The translations under genes and the position numbers were made by a program. The notes below the pieces were generated by a model. The model ran no database searches. It was given only the letters and a program-made list of their open reading frames with translations, and was not told the origin of the DNA. 47,758 nucleotides of DNA from Brevundimonas diminuta 470-4 (GTDB taxonomy: Bacteria; Pseudomonadota; Alphaproteobacteria; Caulobacterales; Caulobacteraceae): contig KB291745.1 of NCBI GenBank assembly GCA_000318405.1, positions 1 through 47,758 on the forward strand, given 5' to 3'. Shown here in pieces: positions 26,076-35,542 of the stretch. Numbering within the stretch: the stretch's first letter is position 1; each line of letters starts with the position of its first letter.

Positions 26076-26945
26076 ATGAGCCCTGCCCGTCCTCCCGGCG
26101 CTTCGCGTCTGGCCACATATTTTCATGTTCATCTCGTCTCGGATTCGACGGGCGAGACCTTGAACGCCATGGCCAAGGCGGTGATCGCCCGGTTCGACGG
26201 GGTCATTCCCATCGAGCACATCTACGCCCTGGTGCGGTCCAACAAGCAGATGGAGCGGGTGCTGGAAGAAATCGCAGCGGCGCCCGGCGTCGTTCTGCAT
26301 ACGCTGGTCGATCGGGAGCTGCGCGAACAACTGGAGGAAGGCTGTCGCCATCTGCAGATGCCGCAGATCGGGGCGCTGGACCCGCTGGTCGGCGCCCTGT
26401 CGCGCTATCTGGGGGCGGACGTTTCGGCGCGGGTGGGCGCCCAGCACGCCCTGGACACCGGCTATTTCAACCGGATGAGCGCGCTGGACTACGCCATCGC
26501 TCACGATGACGGACAAGGAACGCTGGAGCAGCTGGAACAGGCCGATGTCGTCCTGTGCGGCGTCAGCCGGACGTCCAAGACGCCGACCTGCATCTATCTG
26601 GCGCACCGGGGCATCAGGGCGGCCAATGTGCCGCTGGTTCCGGGGCAGGAAGACGGCGAGCGGCTGACGGCGCTGAAGAACCCGCTGGTGGTCGGCCTGA
26701 CCGTCTCGCCCGACCGCCTGGTGCAGATCCGTCGCAATCGACTGGATGGACTGAACGCAGGCCACGCCTCGGCCTATGTCGACCATGACTCCGTGCGCGA
26801 AGAGACCATCAAGGCGCGGCGCGCCTTCGAACGGCGCGGCTGGCCGACCATCGATGTGACCCGTCGCTCGGTCGAGGAGACGGCCGCCGCCATCATCAAC
26901 CTGTTGAGCGAGCGGCGCAGCCGCAAGCTGGGAGCGCCGATGTGA
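26076..26945 (+). CDS. PPDK/PEP synthase regulatory protein (DUF299 kinase-phosphotransferase)
   Basis: Bifunctional ADP-dependent kinase and Pi-dependent pyrophosphorylase that switches pyruvate phosphate dikinase or PEP synthase off and on. 289 residues. Family motifs: HLVSDSTGETLNAMAKAV at the start, the P-loop-like GVSRTSKTPTCIYLAHRG near residue 160, and NVPLVPG. GGAG at 26061-26064 precedes the ATG. In Caulobacter this gene is the first on the other side of the origin, which anchors the orientation. It overlaps maf by 4 bp (GTGA). Whether the target is PpdK or PpsA cannot be decided. Confidence 0.92.
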   Translation: MSPARPPGASRLATYFHVHLVSDSTGETLNAMAKAVIARFDGVIPIEHIYALVRSNKQMERVLEEIAAAPGVVLHTLVDRELREQLEEGCRHLQMPQIGALDPLVGALSRYLGADVSARVGAQHALDTGYFNRMSALDYAIAHDDGQGTLEQLEQADVVLCGVSRTSKTPTCIYLAHRGIRAANVPLVPGQEDGERLTALKNPLVVGLTVSPDRLVQIRRNRLDGLNAGHASAYVDHDSVREETIKARRAFERRGWPTIDVTRRSVEETAAAIINLLSERRSRKLGAPM

Positions 26946-27541
26946 CCGAGGCCCCCCATGAACGTCTGATCCTGGCCTCCAAGAGCGCAGCCCGCCGGGC
27001 CATGCTGGAAAATGCAGGCGTGCCCTTCGCCGTCCAGGTCGCCGATGTGGACGAGGATGCGCTGAAGACCCCGGGCGTCGATCCGGCTGAGCTGGCGGTG
27101 GAACTGGCGCGGGCCAAGGCGCTGGCGGTGTCGCGCCATGATCCCGAGGCCTGGGTGCTGGGGGCGGACCAGACCCTGGCCTTTGACGGGGGGCTGGTGT
27201 CCAAGGCGCCGACGCTGGCGGCGGCGCGCGCGCGCCTGTCAGCCATGCGAGGCCGCTCGCACAACCTGCATTCGGGCGCGGCTCTGGCGCACAAGGGCCA
27301 GGTGGTGTGGAGCGGGCTGGATACGGCCGAAATGAAGGTCCGCGCCTTCTCCGACGCCTTTCTTGACGCCTATCTGACGGCGGAAGGCGAAGGTCTGCTG
27401 GCCTGTGTCGGCTCCTACCGGCTCGAGGGAATGGGGGCGCAGCTTTTTGACGCAGTGCAAGGCGACTATTTCACGGTTCTCGGATTGCCGTTATGGCCCG
27501 TCCTCACAGAGTTGAGGCGTGTGGGGGTCATTGCGTCATGA
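26942..27541 (+). CDS. Maf family nucleotide pyrophosphatase
   Basis: House-cleaning NTPase fold protein that hydrolyses non-canonical or excess nucleotides (dTTP/UTP or m7GTP type). 199 residues with GTG start overlapping the previous stop. Motifs: LILASKSAARRAMLENAGVPF at the N-terminus, VLGADQTLAFDGG, YLTAEGEGLLACVGSYRLEGMGAQLF, and a C-terminal GLPLWPVLTELR. The SKS and GADQTL motifs suit the YceF-like subgroup more than YhdE, but subfamily is uncertain. The stop overlaps aroE by 4 bp. Confidence 0.9.
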   Translation: MTEAPHERLILASKSAARRAMLENAGVPFAVQVADVDEDALKTPGVDPAELAVELARAKALAVSRHDPEAWVLGADQTLAFDGGLVSKAPTLAAARARLSAMRGRSHNLHSGAALAHKGQVVWSGLDTAEMKVRAFSDAFLDAYLTAEGEGLLACVGSYRLEGMGAQLFDAVQGDYFTVLGLPLWPVLTELRRVGVIAS

Positions 27542-28401
27542 AGATGGAAACGGAACCGGTCGTCCGTCCGGCGCGCATTACGGGGCAGGCGCGGCTGGGC
27601 GGGGTCGTCGGGAATCCGATCGGCCATTCGCTCAGCCCGATCCTGCATAACGCCTGGCTTGAGGCGGGGGCGGTCGACGGCTCCTATGTCGCCTTCCAGC
27701 CGAAAGATCCCAATGGTTTCCGTACCCTGGTCGCCGCCGGGCGTGCGGGCCTGATTCAGGGTCTCAACGTCACGGCGCCGTTCAAGGAGCAGGCCTACGC
27801 CCTGGCGGACGACGTCGCCCCGGCGGCCAAGGCGACCGGTTCAGCCAATATTCTGGTGTTTGAAAACGGCCGGGTCCGCGCCGACAGCGCCGATGGTGCG
27901 GGCGTGCTCTACGCCCTGGCGGAACAGGCGCCGTCGTTTGAGCTGAAGGGGGCCCATGTCGTCATGCTGGGCGCGGGCGGCGCCGCTCGCGCAGTGGCGG
28001 GCGCCCTGGTCGAGGCGGGGGCCCGTCTGTCGATCCTGAACCGCACGCGCAGCCGCGCCGAGGCTCTGGCCGCCGATCTGGGCGCCGGGGTGATGGTCGC
28101 CGAAGACGAAGCGGTCCTTGCGAAGGCCGATCTGGTCATCAACGCCCTGAGCGCGCCGCCGACCATCGACCTCAGCCTCCTGAAGGCCGACGCGGTCGTC
28201 ATGGACATGACCTATAAGCCGGTGCTCACGCCCTTTCTGGCGGCGGCCCAGGCGCGGGGGCTGACCACGGTCGACGGCCTGGCGATGCTGATCGGTCAGG
28301 CCGGACCGTCATTCGAGGCCATTTTCGGCGTCTCGCCGCCGCCGCTGGACCTGCGCGCCGTGGCCATGGCCCATCTGGCGAAGGCGAAAGCGGTCGCATG
28401 A
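27538..28401 (+). CDS. aroE: Shikimate dehydrogenase
   Basis: NADPH-dependent reduction of 3-dehydroshikimate in aromatic amino-acid synthesis. 287 residues from ATG 27538, which overlaps the maf stop (ATGA). Substrate-binding start [20 protein letters not shown], catalytic Lys in [15 protein letters not shown] (NVTxPxK), NADP-binding [33 protein letters not shown] and the C-terminal [18 protein letters not shown]. Fourth-base overlaps on both sides show it is part of one coupled operon with maf and coaE. Confidence 0.95.
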   Translation: MKMETEPVVRPARITGQARLGGVVGNPIGHSLSPILHNAWLEAGAVDGSYVAFQPKDPNGFRTLVAAGRAGLIQGLNVTAPFKEQAYALADDVAPAAKATGSANILVFENGRVRADSADGAGVLYALAEQAPSFELKGAHVVMLGAGGAARAVAGALVEAGARLSILNRTRSRAEALAADLGAGVMVAEDEAVLAKADLVINALSAPPTIDLSLLKADAVVMDMTYKPVLTPFLAAAQARGLTTVDGLAMLIGQAGPSFEAIFGVSPPPLDLRAVAMAHLAKAKAVA

Positions 28402-29039
28402 TCGTTCTGGGACTGACCGGCTCCATAGGCATGGGAAAGTCCACGACGGCGAAGATGTTCGCCGAGGAAGGCGCTGTGGTGTGGGACGCCGACGCCGCGG
28501 TTCATCGGCTTTATGGGCCGGGCGGACCGGCCGTGCCGCCGCTGGCGGAGGCCTTCCCTGGCGTAGTCGTGGACGGCGCTATCGACCGCGCGCGGCTGGC
28601 CGAGGTTCTGGGACGCGACGAGGACGCCTTTCAACGACTGGAGGCCATTGTTCATCCGTTGGTGGCGGCGGACCGCGCGCAAGCGCTGATGGCTGCAGAG
28701 GTTCAGGGCGCGCGCTTGGCGGTCGTGGACATTCCCCTGCTGTTCGAGACCGGCGGCGACGCCGCCGTAGACGCCGTGGTGGTGGTTACCGCCGAACCCG
28801 AGGTGCAGGCCCGGCGCGTCCTGGCCCGACCCGGCATGACGCGCGAGCGGTTCGAGGCCATCCTGTCGCGCCAGACGCCGGACGCTGAAAAGCGCGCCCG
28901 CGCCGACTTCCTCATCGACACGGGGCGGGGTCTGGACGCGGCGCGCGATCAGGTGCGCCGGATCGTGGGGACAGTGCTGTCGCCGTCATGGACGCCGCCG
29001 CGCGGGCCTCTTTCGTTCGCGACCGATCCCCGGCATTAA
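28398..29039 (+). CDS. coaE: Dephospho-CoA kinase
   Basis: Last step of coenzyme A synthesis. 213 residues. P-loop [17 protein letters not shown] at the N-terminus, [31 protein letters not shown], the lid region [29 protein letters not shown] overlaps the aroE stop by 4 bp. The C-terminal residues after VGTVLSP are variable and Pro-rich. aroE-coaE-dnaQ next to the origin is a common alphaproteobacterial order. Confidence 0.95.
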   Translation: MIVLGLTGSIGMGKSTTAKMFAEEGAVVWDADAAVHRLYGPGGPAVPPLAEAFPGVVVDGAIDRARLAEVLGRDEDAFQRLEAIVHPLVAADRAQALMAAEVQGARLAVVDIPLLFETGGDAAVDAVVVVTAEPEVQARRVLARPGMTRERFEAILSRQTPDAEKRARADFLIDTGRGLDAARDQVRRIVGTVLSPSWTPPRGPLSFATDPRH

Positions 29040-29044
29040 GGGGC

Positions 29045-29770
29045 ATGGCCCGCGAAATCGTCCTCGATACTGAAACCACCGGCTTCGATCCCAAGACGGG
29101 CGACCGGCTGATCGAGGTGGGCTGTATCGAGATCGAGGACCTGCTGCCGACGGGCCGGACCTTTCACCGCTTCATCAACCCCGAACGGTTGATCCCGCCG
29201 GACGCCATCAAGGTGCATGGCATTACAGACGACAAGGTGAAGGACGCGCCCAAGTTTCATGAGGTCGTCGATGACCTGATGGAGTTTCTGGGCGATGCGC
29301 CCCTCATCGCGCACAACGCCAACTTCGACCGAAACTTCATCGACTTTGAGATCGGCCGCATCGGCCGCAAGCCGCCGCCTCAGGACCGATGGATCGACAC
29401 TCTGGCCCTGGCCCAGAAGCGGTTTCCGGGCATGGCCAACTCGCTGGACGCCCTGTGCAAGCGCTACAAGATCAGCCTGGTCGAGCGCACCTTGCACGGC
29501 GCCCTGATCGACGCCCGCCTGCTGGCCGAGGTCTATCTGGAGCTGCGCGGCGGCAAGGAGCGGGCGCTGGACCTGACCTCGACGCGCGGCGGTCCTGCGG
29601 AGACGGCGGTGCGCACCGCCTATGGCGCCCGGCCGCGCCCCCTGCCCTCCTTCGTCACGGCCGAGGAAGACGCGGCGCACCTGGCCTTCCTCAGGGCCAC
29701 CCTCAAGGACTTCAGCCTGTGGGCGGCCTATGGCGTGACGGTCGAGGCCGAGGCTGAAGAAGCCGCTTGA
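29045..29770 (+). CDS. dnaQ: DNA polymerase III epsilon (proofreading 3'-5' exonuclease)
   Basis: 241 residues from ATG 29045, which starts MAREIVLDTETTGFDP; the longer frame from 28988 would overlap coaE and lacks family support. DEDDh exonuclease motifs: Exo I DTETTG, Exo II HNANFDRNFIDFE, Exo III HGALIDARLLAEVY. A C-terminal tail (from about residue 185) would hold the clamp- or alpha-binding segment. It starts 5 bp after coaE. Its 3' end overlaps the convergent monooxygenase-like gene by 43 bp. Confidence 0.95.
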   Translation: MAREIVLDTETTGFDPKTGDRLIEVGCIEIEDLLPTGRTFHRFINPERLIPPDAIKVHGITDDKVKDAPKFHEVVDDLMEFLGDAPLIAHNANFDRNFIDFEIGRIGRKPPPQDRWIDTLALAQKRFPGMANSLDALCKRYKISLVERTLHGALIDARLLAEVYLELRGGKERALDLTSTRGGPAETAVRTAYGARPRPLPSFVTAEEDAAHLAFLRATLKDFSLWAAYGVTVEAEAEEAA

Positions 29771-30069
29771 TCAGCGGATTCCGCCAGGACGGGCTTCATC
29801 AGAATATAGGTTCCCGGCCTGGTCTGGCGGGCGTCGATCTGGGGAACCAGGCGGCGGAAATGTTCGCTGGCGCTATGGGCGTCGAGCGCGGCCTGATCGG
29901 GCCATTCCTCGATGAAAACGAAGTCACCCGGCTGGTTGTGATCCTCGAACAGATCATAGGCCAGGCACAGCGGCTCCCGCCGCGTCAGCCGCACCAGTTC
30001 GGCGTAGAGAGGCCGCACCGTCTCGATATGTTCAGGCTTGATGAAGTCCTCGGCGATGACCTTGAGCAT
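29728..30069 (-). CDS. Antibiotic biosynthesis monooxygenase (ABM) domain protein
   Basis: 113 residues of the dimeric ferredoxin-like alpha+beta fold, as in YgiN-type quinol monooxygenases. ATG 30069 starts MLKVIAEDFIKPEHIETVRPLYAELVRLTRREPLCLAYDLFED; GGGATGGG lies just upstream. Conserved segments FVFIEEWPDQAALDAHSASEHFRRLVPQ carry the usual Glu-Trp and His pair. The substrate is unknown; a role in quinone or reactive-species metabolism is only inferred. The C-terminal 14 codons overlap dnaQ on the other strand. Confidence 0.85.
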   Translation of the reverse strand: MLKVIAEDFIKPEHIETVRPLYAELVRLTRREPLCLAYDLFEDHNQPGDFVFIEEWPDQAALDAHSASEHFRRLVPQIDARQTRPGTYILMKPVLAESADQAASSASASTVTP

Positions 30070-30080
30070 CAACCCATCCC

Positions 30081-30115
30081 TGAAAAGAAAGGGGCGCCCC
30101 TTTAGGACGCCCCTT
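30081..30115 (-). terminator. Intrinsic terminator downstream of secB
   Basis: Minus strand: stem AAGGGGCG (complement of 30108-30115) with CGCCCCTT (complement of 30089-30096), then TTTCTTTTC. It lies after copy D of the two-stem element and ahead of the monooxygenase-like gene. Confidence 0.6.
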
Positions 30116-30126
30116 CCACATAAAAT

Positions 30127-30168
30127 GTCGCTCAAGCAGCAGGACGCCGTGCGTCCTGCGTTAGCGAC
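30127..30168 (-). repeat. Two-stem 3'-end element, copy D (after secB)
   Basis: Sense strand is minus. It lies 7 bp after the secB stop. Outer stem GTCGCT (30127-30132) with AGCGAC (30163-30168), inner stem AGGACGC (30141-30147) with GCGTCCT (30151-30157) and a 3-nt loop, and the conserved CTCAAGCAGC (plus strand) at 30131-30140. ATTTTAT follows in the sense direction. Compared with copies A and E, both stems keep pairing with different bases. Confidence 0.65.
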
Positions 30169-30175
30169 CCTGGCG

Positions 30176-30703
30176 TCAAGCCTGGCCGGTTTCCGCCGGA
30201 GCGCCGGCGATCTGCTGCTGGCGGGCGATGTAGATGGCGGCGAAGTCGATCGGGTCGACCATGAAGGGCGGGTAGAAGCCGCCGTCCGCCGTCGCCTGGG
30301 CGATGATCTGGCGCGCGAAGGGGAAGAGGTAGCGCGGGCACTCGATCAGCAGCAGGGGCTCGATGTCCTGAGGCTGGACGCCCTGCAGGGCGAACAGGCC
30401 GCCGTAGAGGAGTTCCACGTGAAACACCGGCGACTTGTCGTCGGCCGTCGCCTTGATCGACAGCTTCAGGTCCACTTCGAACAGGCCGTCGGGGCGGCCC
30501 TGGGCGTTCATCTCGACGCCCATGTCGATGGCGGGCTTGCCGTCGATGCGCAGGCTGTCCGGCGCCTTGGGGTTCTCGAACGACAGGTCGCGGACGTATT
30601 GGGCCAGGATGCGGAAGCCGGGGCCTTGCGGCTGGCTGTCCTGCGGCTGGGCTTGGTCGGGCGTCTGGCCGTTGGCGTCGGCGGGCGGCGTGGCGTCGGT
30701 CAT
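30176..30703 (-). CDS. secB: Protein-export chaperone SecB
   Basis: Tetrameric chaperone that keeps precursors unfolded for SecA. 175 residues from ATG 30703; the frame further upstream has no family match. A short polar Gln/Pro-rich N-terminus is followed by the SecB fold: [47 protein letters not shown], and [45 protein letters not shown]. Its coding region holds a parS-like site (30411-30426). Divergent from the Tim44-like gene, with 249 bp between them. Confidence 0.95.
   Translation of the reverse strand: MTDATPPADANGQTPDQAQPQDSQPQGPGFRILAQYVRDLSFENPKAPDSLRIDGKPAIDMGVEMNAQGRPDGLFEVDLKLSIKATADDKSPVFHVELLYGGLFALQGVQPQDIEPLLLIECPRYLFPFARQIIAQATADGGFYPPFMVDPIDFAAIYIARQQQIAGAPAETGQA
30411..30426. 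promoter_or_regulatory. parS-like site inside secB (14/16 match)
   Basis: AGTTCCACGTGAAACA, two mismatches from consensus with the central CACGTGAAACA half intact. It is the only candidate on the right side of the putative origin in this window. Confidence 0.6.
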
Positions 30704-30952
30704 GGGTATGGAAACCGTCTTGCAGAAATGAGGCGTCCCGCTCGTTCGTCGAGCAGGCGTGAGGGGCGGCGGTAGCATGGCGAGACCCTGTGTCGCAACG
30801 TCGAGACCGGCGTTCGCCCCCTGCTTCGCCTTGCGCCCGCCCGGATCGGCCCCTAATCACATTGTACGCCCAGCCTTTTCGCTTGGGAGGAGAGCCTGCC
30901 GGGCGCCCTCTGACGTGCGACAGGCGGCCTGACTAAAATCGAGGAACCCACC

Positions 30953-31576
30953 GTGCCGGTGACCTTTCAGATCGTGATCTTCGCCGTTATCGCGGCGGTT
31001 CTGCTGTTCCAGCTCTATAATGTGCTGGGCAAGAAGGTCGGCCGCCAGCCGGAGGACAATCCCAAGCCGATGGCGGTTCCGGCGGCGCTGGGCGGCGCGG
31101 CCGAGGCGCCCAAGGGGCCGGTCGTCGACCCGGCTCTGACCGCCGCGATCGCGGGGCTGAAGGCGCGCGATCCGAACTTCGACCCCCACCGTTTTCTGGA
31201 GGGCGCGCGTCAGGCCTATGAGACCATTGTGGGCGCCTACGCCAAGGGCGACCGCGAGGCCCTACGCCCCCTGTTGACCGACAAGGTCATGGGCTCGTTC
31301 GAAGCGGGCATCGCCGCTCGTGAGGCGCGCGGCGACGCCGAGAGCGCCGAGCTGGTTCACCCTCCCCGCGCCGATCTTGAGCTGGCCACGGCCGAGGGCG
31401 ACCGCGCCCTGGCCAAGGTGCGCTTTCTGGCCGAGGTGCGCGGCTCCCTGACCCCGTCGGGCGGCGAGACCGTGACCGAAGAGCGCCGCACCGCCGAAAT
31501 CTGGACCTTTGAACGGCGACTGGGCGCCTCCGACCCGAACTGGGCCCTGGCCCGCGTCGAGCCGGCGACCGCCTGA
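30953..31576 (+). CDS. Tim44/TimA-like membrane-anchored protein
   Basis: 207 residues from GTG 30953 (GAGGAA upstream). One N-terminal transmembrane helix (FQIVIFAVIAAVLLFQLYNVL), a Pro/Ala linker, then the Tim44-like domain: NFDPHRFLEGARQAYETIVGAYAKGDREALRPLLTDKVMGSFEAGI. In alphaproteobacteria this relative of mitochondrial Tim44 lies between secB and mltA, as here; its precise role at the inner membrane is not settled. It shares one base with the mltA start (TGATG). Confidence 0.88.
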   Translation: MPVTFQIVIFAVIAAVLLFQLYNVLGKKVGRQPEDNPKPMAVPAALGGAAEAPKGPVVDPALTAAIAGLKARDPNFDPHRFLEGARQAYETIVGAYAKGDREALRPLLTDKVMGSFEAGIAAREARGDAESAELVHPPRADLELATAEGDRALAKVRFLAEVRGSLTPSGGETVTEERRTAEIWTFERRLGASDPNWALARVEPATA

Positions 31577-32697
31577 TGGTCGCCCGGTCCGCGTCCCTCG
31601 ATCAGACGGGCGCGGCCCGTCCCCTTACGGCTCCGCTTTCATGGGCGGGCGTGGCGGCTCTGACCCTGCTGGCGGCGGCCTGCGCTTCCACGCCCCGTCC
31701 GGTCCCGACCCCTGGCCCCACACCGCCGATCGACAGGCCGACGCCCCCGCCGGTGGCGGGTGCCCTCAATCTGGCGGCCCTGCCCGGCTGGGCCGAGGAA
31801 GACCATCTGGCGGCCCTGCGCGCCTATGCCGCCGGTTGCGGTCCGTCGCGCATCGCGGTCGAGACCTGCCGCGACGCCCGCGCCCTGGTCGCCCGCGCCA
31901 ATCCCAGCGACGCCCGCGCCTTCTTCGAAAGCCGTTTTGCGGCGACTGAGGTCCAGACCGACGATGGCGGTCGCGGCCTGCTGACGGCCTATTTCGCGCC
32001 TGAGTATCCGGCCCGGCGCACGCCCGACGCCGAGTTCGACGCGCCGGTGCTCAGCCGGCCGGCCAATCTGGCCAGCGTCGGCGATCGCGCCGCCATCGAG
32101 GCCGGCTCGGCCCAGTCGTCGGTTCTGGCCTGGATGAAGGCGGAGGATCTGTTCTTCCTGCAGATCCAGGGCTCGGGAACCCTGACCTTTCCCGACGGCG
32201 CCCGCCTGCGCGCCGCCTACGCCGCCGACAACGGGGCGAGGTTCGTCGGCATCGCCCGCCCCATGGCGGACCAGGGGCTGCTGCCACGCGACGGCACGTC
32301 CGGAGAGGCCATCCGCGCCTGGCTGGCCGCCCATCGCGGTCCGGAGGCGCGCCGCGTGATGGCGCTGAACCCGCGCTATATCTTCTTCACCACCAAGCCC
32401 GACGACGGCGACGAGGCGACGGGCGCGGCGGGCGTGCCTCTACCGGCGCGGCGCTCGGTGGCGGTGGACCCGTCGCGCTGGGCCTACGGCGAGGCGGCCT
32501 GGATCGAGGCCGACGGCGGCAATCTGCGCGGCGCCCGCGCCAGCTATCGCGGCCTGGTCATGACGCTGGACACCGGCTCGGCCATTCGCGGTCCTGTGCG
32601 CGCGGACCTCTACATCGGCCGGGGCGATGCGGCGGGGCATGAGGCGGGCGCTGTCCGCCACCCCTTGCGGATGTGGCGCCTGATCCCGCGCGGCTGA
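31576..32697 (+). CDS. mltA: Membrane-bound lytic murein transglycosylase A
   Basis: Cuts the glycan strands of peptidoglycan with 1,6-anhydro ring formation. 373 residues. The N-terminus has a hydrophobic stretch ending LLAAACAST, a plausible lipoprotein signal, then a Pro-rich linker. The MltA barrel (GLLTAYFAPEYPARR, FFLQIQGSGTLTFPDG) is followed by the 3D domain near the C-terminus (MTLDTGSAIRGPVRADLYIGRGDAAGHEAG) with the catalytic Asp in the DTG or DLY segment. Starts inside the Tim44-like gene's stop. Converges with the HerA-like gene, 9 bp apart. Confidence 0.93.
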   Translation: MVARSASLDQTGAARPLTAPLSWAGVAALTLLAAACASTPRPVPTPGPTPPIDRPTPPPVAGALNLAALPGWAEEDHLAALRAYAAGCGPSRIAVETCRDARALVARANPSDARAFFESRFAATEVQTDDGGRGLLTAYFAPEYPARRTPDAEFDAPVLSRPANLASVGDRAAIEAGSAQSSVLAWMKAEDLFFLQIQGSGTLTFPDGARLRAAYAADNGARFVGIARPMADQGLLPRDGTSGEAIRAWLAAHRGPEARRVMALNPRYIFFTTKPDDGDEATGAAGVPLPARRSVAVDPSRWAYGEAAWIEADGGNLRGARASYRGLVMTLDTGSAIRGPVRADLYIGRGDAAGHEAGAVRHPLRMWRLIPRG

Positions 32698-32706
32698 GGC
32701 CGGGCC

Positions 32707-34221
32707 CTATCGCTTCTTCAGACTGCCCAGCACGCCGCGCAGCAGTTCGCGGGTGATGGTCGACCCGGCGGTGCGCAGCACGGACTTGGTCAGGGCCTCC
32801 ATCGGCGTCTGCCGGTTGGAGGGGGCGCGAGGGCGCGGCGTGGTCGGAGCGCGCGGAGCCGGGGCCGAACGCGCGGCCTTTTCCGCCGCCTTGGCCTGGG
32901 CTGCGGCGGCGGCCGTGTCGGCTTCGAGGCGGTCGGCCTGGGCGCGGCGGGCCTTCAGCACCTCTTCGGCGGACTCGCGGTTGACGGCGGTGTCATAGAC
33001 CCCGCGCACCGGGCTGGCGGCCATGGTTGCGGCGCGCTCGGCCTCGGTCGCAGGGCCCAGGCGCGAGTCGGGCGGACGGATCTTGGTCTGGGCCACCACG
33101 GTCGGGGCGCCCTTCTCATCCAGAGTTGATACGAGCGCTTCGCCCACGCCCAGCGCCTGAATGGCCTCGGCCGTGTCGAAGGCGGGGTTGGTGCGGAAGC
33201 TCTGGGCGGCGGCGCGCAGACCCTTCTGTTCGGCGGGGGTATAGGCGCGCAGCGCGTGCTGCACCCGGTTGCCCAGCTGGGCCAGGACGCTGTCGGGAAT
33301 GTCGGCCGGGTTCTGGGTGACGAAGTAGACGCCGACGCCCTTGGAGCGGATCAGGCGGACGACCTGCTCGACCTTCTCCAGCAGGCCCTTGGGCGCGTCG
33401 TTGAACAACAGGTGCGCCTCGTCGAAGAAGAAGACCAGGCGCGGCTTCTCCGGGTCGCCGATCTCGGGCAGCTGCTCGAAAAGCTCGCTCAGCAGCCACA
33501 GCAGGAAGGCGGCGTACAGGCGCGGGCTGTTCATCAGCCGCGTGGCGTCCAGCACGTTCACCTGGCCCCGGCCGTCCAGGGCGGTGCGCATCATGTCCTC
33601 AAGCCGCAGGGCCGGTTCGCCGAAGAAGGCCTTGCCCCCCTGTTGCTCAAGCTGAAGCAGGGCGCGCTGGATGGCGGCGATGGACTGGGGCGAGACATTG
33701 CCGACCTCACGGCCGATGGTCTGGGCGTTCTCGCCGACATAGGCCAGCAGGGCGCGCAGATCCTCCAGGTCCAGCAGCAGCAGACCTTCCTTGTCGGCGA
33801 CGTGGAAGGCGACGGTCAGAACCCCCTCCTGCACGTCGTTCAGCTCCAGCATCCGGGCCAGCAGGGTCGGTCCGACGTCGGAAATGGTCGCGCGGATCGG
33901 ATGGCCCTTCTGTCCGTACAGGTCCCAGAAGAGGACGGGCGCCGCCTTGCCGTTCAGCGTCAGCCCCATCTTGCCGGCCCGCTCGGCGAACTTCTCGAGC
34001 CCGCCGTCCTGGCTGATGCCGGACAGGTCGCCCTTCACATCGGCGCAGAAGACCGGCACGCCCGCCTCGGAAAAGCCCTGGGCCATGATCTGAAGGGTCA
34101 CGGTCTTGCCGGTTCCGGTAGCGCCCGCCACGACGCCGTGGCGATTGGCCCGGTTCAGCAGCAGCCGCTCAGGCGCGCCTTCAAAGGACTGTCCGAGAAA
34201 CAGGGCGGGGGCGTCGGTCAT
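32707..34221 (-). CDS. HerA-like ATPase, DUF853 family
   Basis: 504 residues of the FtsK-HerA superfamily, YjgR-type. Walker [19 protein letters not shown] near residue 33, Walker [18 protein letters not shown] near 255, the arginine-finger and sensor regions [32 protein letters not shown]. The C-terminal 120 residues are Ala/Pro/Arg-rich and probably disordered, with a coiled-coil-like stretch of Ala and Lys. No NurA nuclease partner is adjacent. The cellular role of this family is not established. Confidence 0.88.
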   Translation of the reverse strand: MTDAPALFLGQSFEGAPERLLLNRANRHGVVAGATGTGKTVTLQIMAQGFSEAGVPVFCADVKGDLSGISQDGGLEKFAERAGKMGLTLNGKAAPVLFWDLYGQKGHPIRATISDVGPTLLARMLELNDVQEGVLTVAFHVADKEGLLLLDLEDLRALLAYVGENAQTIGREVGNVSPQSIAAIQRALLQLEQQGGKAFFGEPALRLEDMMRTALDGRGQVNVLDATRLMNSPRLYAAFLLWLLSELFEQLPEIGDPEKPRLVFFFDEAHLLFNDAPKGLLEKVEQVVRLIRSKGVGVYFVTQNPADIPDSVLAQLGNRVQHALRAYTPAEQKGLRAAAQSFRTNPAFDTAEAIQALGVGEALVSTLDEKGAPTVVAQTKIRPPDSRLGPATEAERAATMAASPVRGVYDTAVNRESAEEVLKARRAQADRLEADTAAAAAQAKAAEKAARSAPAPRAPTTPRPRAPSNRQTPMEALTKSVLRTAGSTITRELLRGVLGSLKKR

Positions 34222-34337
34222 GAAGCGGGTCTCCTGCGTGACAAACCATGCTTAATCGACCGCGCCGCGGCTGCAAGGCGGAACCTCGGCGGTTTACAGC
34301 GATTGACGCGGGTTCACGCCACGACGACAGTCCCGCC

Positions 34338-35495
34338 ATGAAGCTTCCGATCACCGTCCATCATTCCTCGCCGGCCTCCAATGCGGTGGTGTTGATCGCC
34401 GTCGTGGCGGCGGGCGCGGCCCTGTACTGGCTCAGGGACATCCTGACCCCGCTGGCCATGGCCATGTTCCTGATGATCATGATCGACGGGGTGAAGCGGG
34501 CCATCGAGCGTCGCACGCCGATCCCGCCGCGTTTCGCCGGCGCCGCGGCCCTGATCGTCGTGGTGCTGGGCTTCCTGCTGTCGATCTGGATCATCGTCGA
34601 CGGAGCGGCGGGCTTCTTTACCGACGCCTCGGGCGTGGCGGGCAGCATCGGCCCGCGCATTGACCAGATCAGCCGCGACGTGTCGGGCCTGGTCGGTGTC
34701 AGCGACCCGCCGACCTTCCACGACATGATCGCCGGCATCGACGTGCGCGGCTGGCTGACCAGCGCCGCCTTCCAGGTGCAGGGAGCGGCGACCGGCGCCT
34801 TCTTCGTCATGATCTACCTGGGCTTCCTGCTGGCCTCGCAGGCGGGCTTCCGCAAGAAGATGGTCGGCATGTTCCCCGAGCGCGGCCCGCGTCAGGAGGC
34901 GCTGGAGGTGTTCGAGCGCGTGCGCGGCGGGGTCGAGGGCTATCTGTGGGTCCAGGCCGTGACCGGGGCGATGATCTGCGCCGTCGCCTGGGTGCTGATG
35001 CGGGCCGTGGGGCTCCAGAACGCCGAGTTCTGGACCTTCGTCATCTTCATCGTCGGCTTTATTCCGGTGCTCGGCGGGGCGGTCGCAGGCTGCGCCCCGC
35101 CCCTGTTCGCCCTGGTGCAGTTCGAGAGCTACTGGCCGGCGGCGGTCCTGTTCGTCGGGCTTCAGGTGCTGCTGTTCCTGGTCGGCAATCTGGTGCAGCC
35201 GCGGATGCAGGGCGACAACCAGAACATCGATCCCATCGTGGTGCTGCTGGCCCTGGCCTTCTGGGGCAAACTGTGGGGCGTGGCGGGGATGTTCCTGTCG
35301 ACCCCGCTGGCCGTGATGGCCATGGCGATCCTGGCCGAGTTCAAGGGCTCGCGGTGGATCGCCGTCCTGTTGTCGGGCGATGGGGAGCCCTATGCCCGCA
35401 AGCCGGACAAGGCGCCGAAACCAAAGGGCGGTTCTTCCTGGCTCGGACGGATTTTGGGCCGCGACGTCCCGCCGCAGGATGGAAGCCTGAAATAA
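34338..35495 (+). CDS. AI-2E/PerM family transporter
   Basis: 385 residues from ATG 34338; the longer frame upstream has no family support. About eight hydrophobic segments in two groups, with the conserved central soluble part (RQEALEVFERVRGGVEGYLWVQAVTG) and the signatures FVIFIVGFIPVLGGAVAG and NLVQPRMQGDNQNIDPIVVLLALAFWGKLWGVAGMFLSTPL. The family includes sodium/proton antiporters and the AI-2 exporter TqsA; the substrate here is unknown. Divergent from the HerA-like gene. The sRNA candidate begins about 50 bp after its stop. Confidence 0.88.
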   Translation: MKLPITVHHSSPASNAVVLIAVVAAGAALYWLRDILTPLAMAMFLMIMIDGVKRAIERRTPIPPRFAGAAALIVVVLGFLLSIWIIVDGAAGFFTDASGVAGSIGPRIDQISRDVSGLVGVSDPPTFHDMIAGIDVRGWLTSAAFQVQGAATGAFFVMIYLGFLLASQAGFRKKMVGMFPERGPRQEALEVFERVRGGVEGYLWVQAVTGAMICAVAWVLMRAVGLQNAEFWTFVIFIVGFIPVLGGAVAGCAPPLFALVQFESYWPAAVLFVGLQVLLFLVGNLVQPRMQGDNQNIDPIVVLLALAFWGKLWGVAGMFLSTPLAVMAMAILAEFKGSRWIAVLLSGDGEPYARKPDKAPKPKGGSSWLGRILGRDVPPQDGSLK

Positions 35496-35509
35496 TCCTT
35501 CAATTGTCC

Positions 35510-35537
35510 TTGAAAGGCCGCAATCGCCGCCTATCTC
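35510..35537 (+). promoter_or_regulatory. Putative housekeeping promoter of the sRNA candidate
   Basis: TTGAAAG (35510-35516), 13 bp, CCTATCTC (35530-35537). This fits the Caulobacter sigma73 layout TTGACGS-N10-14-GCTANAWC with a few mismatches and, read as sigma70, has TTGAAA-N16-TATCTC. Predicted start is near 35543. Confidence 0.5.
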
Positions 35538-35542
35538 ATCCT

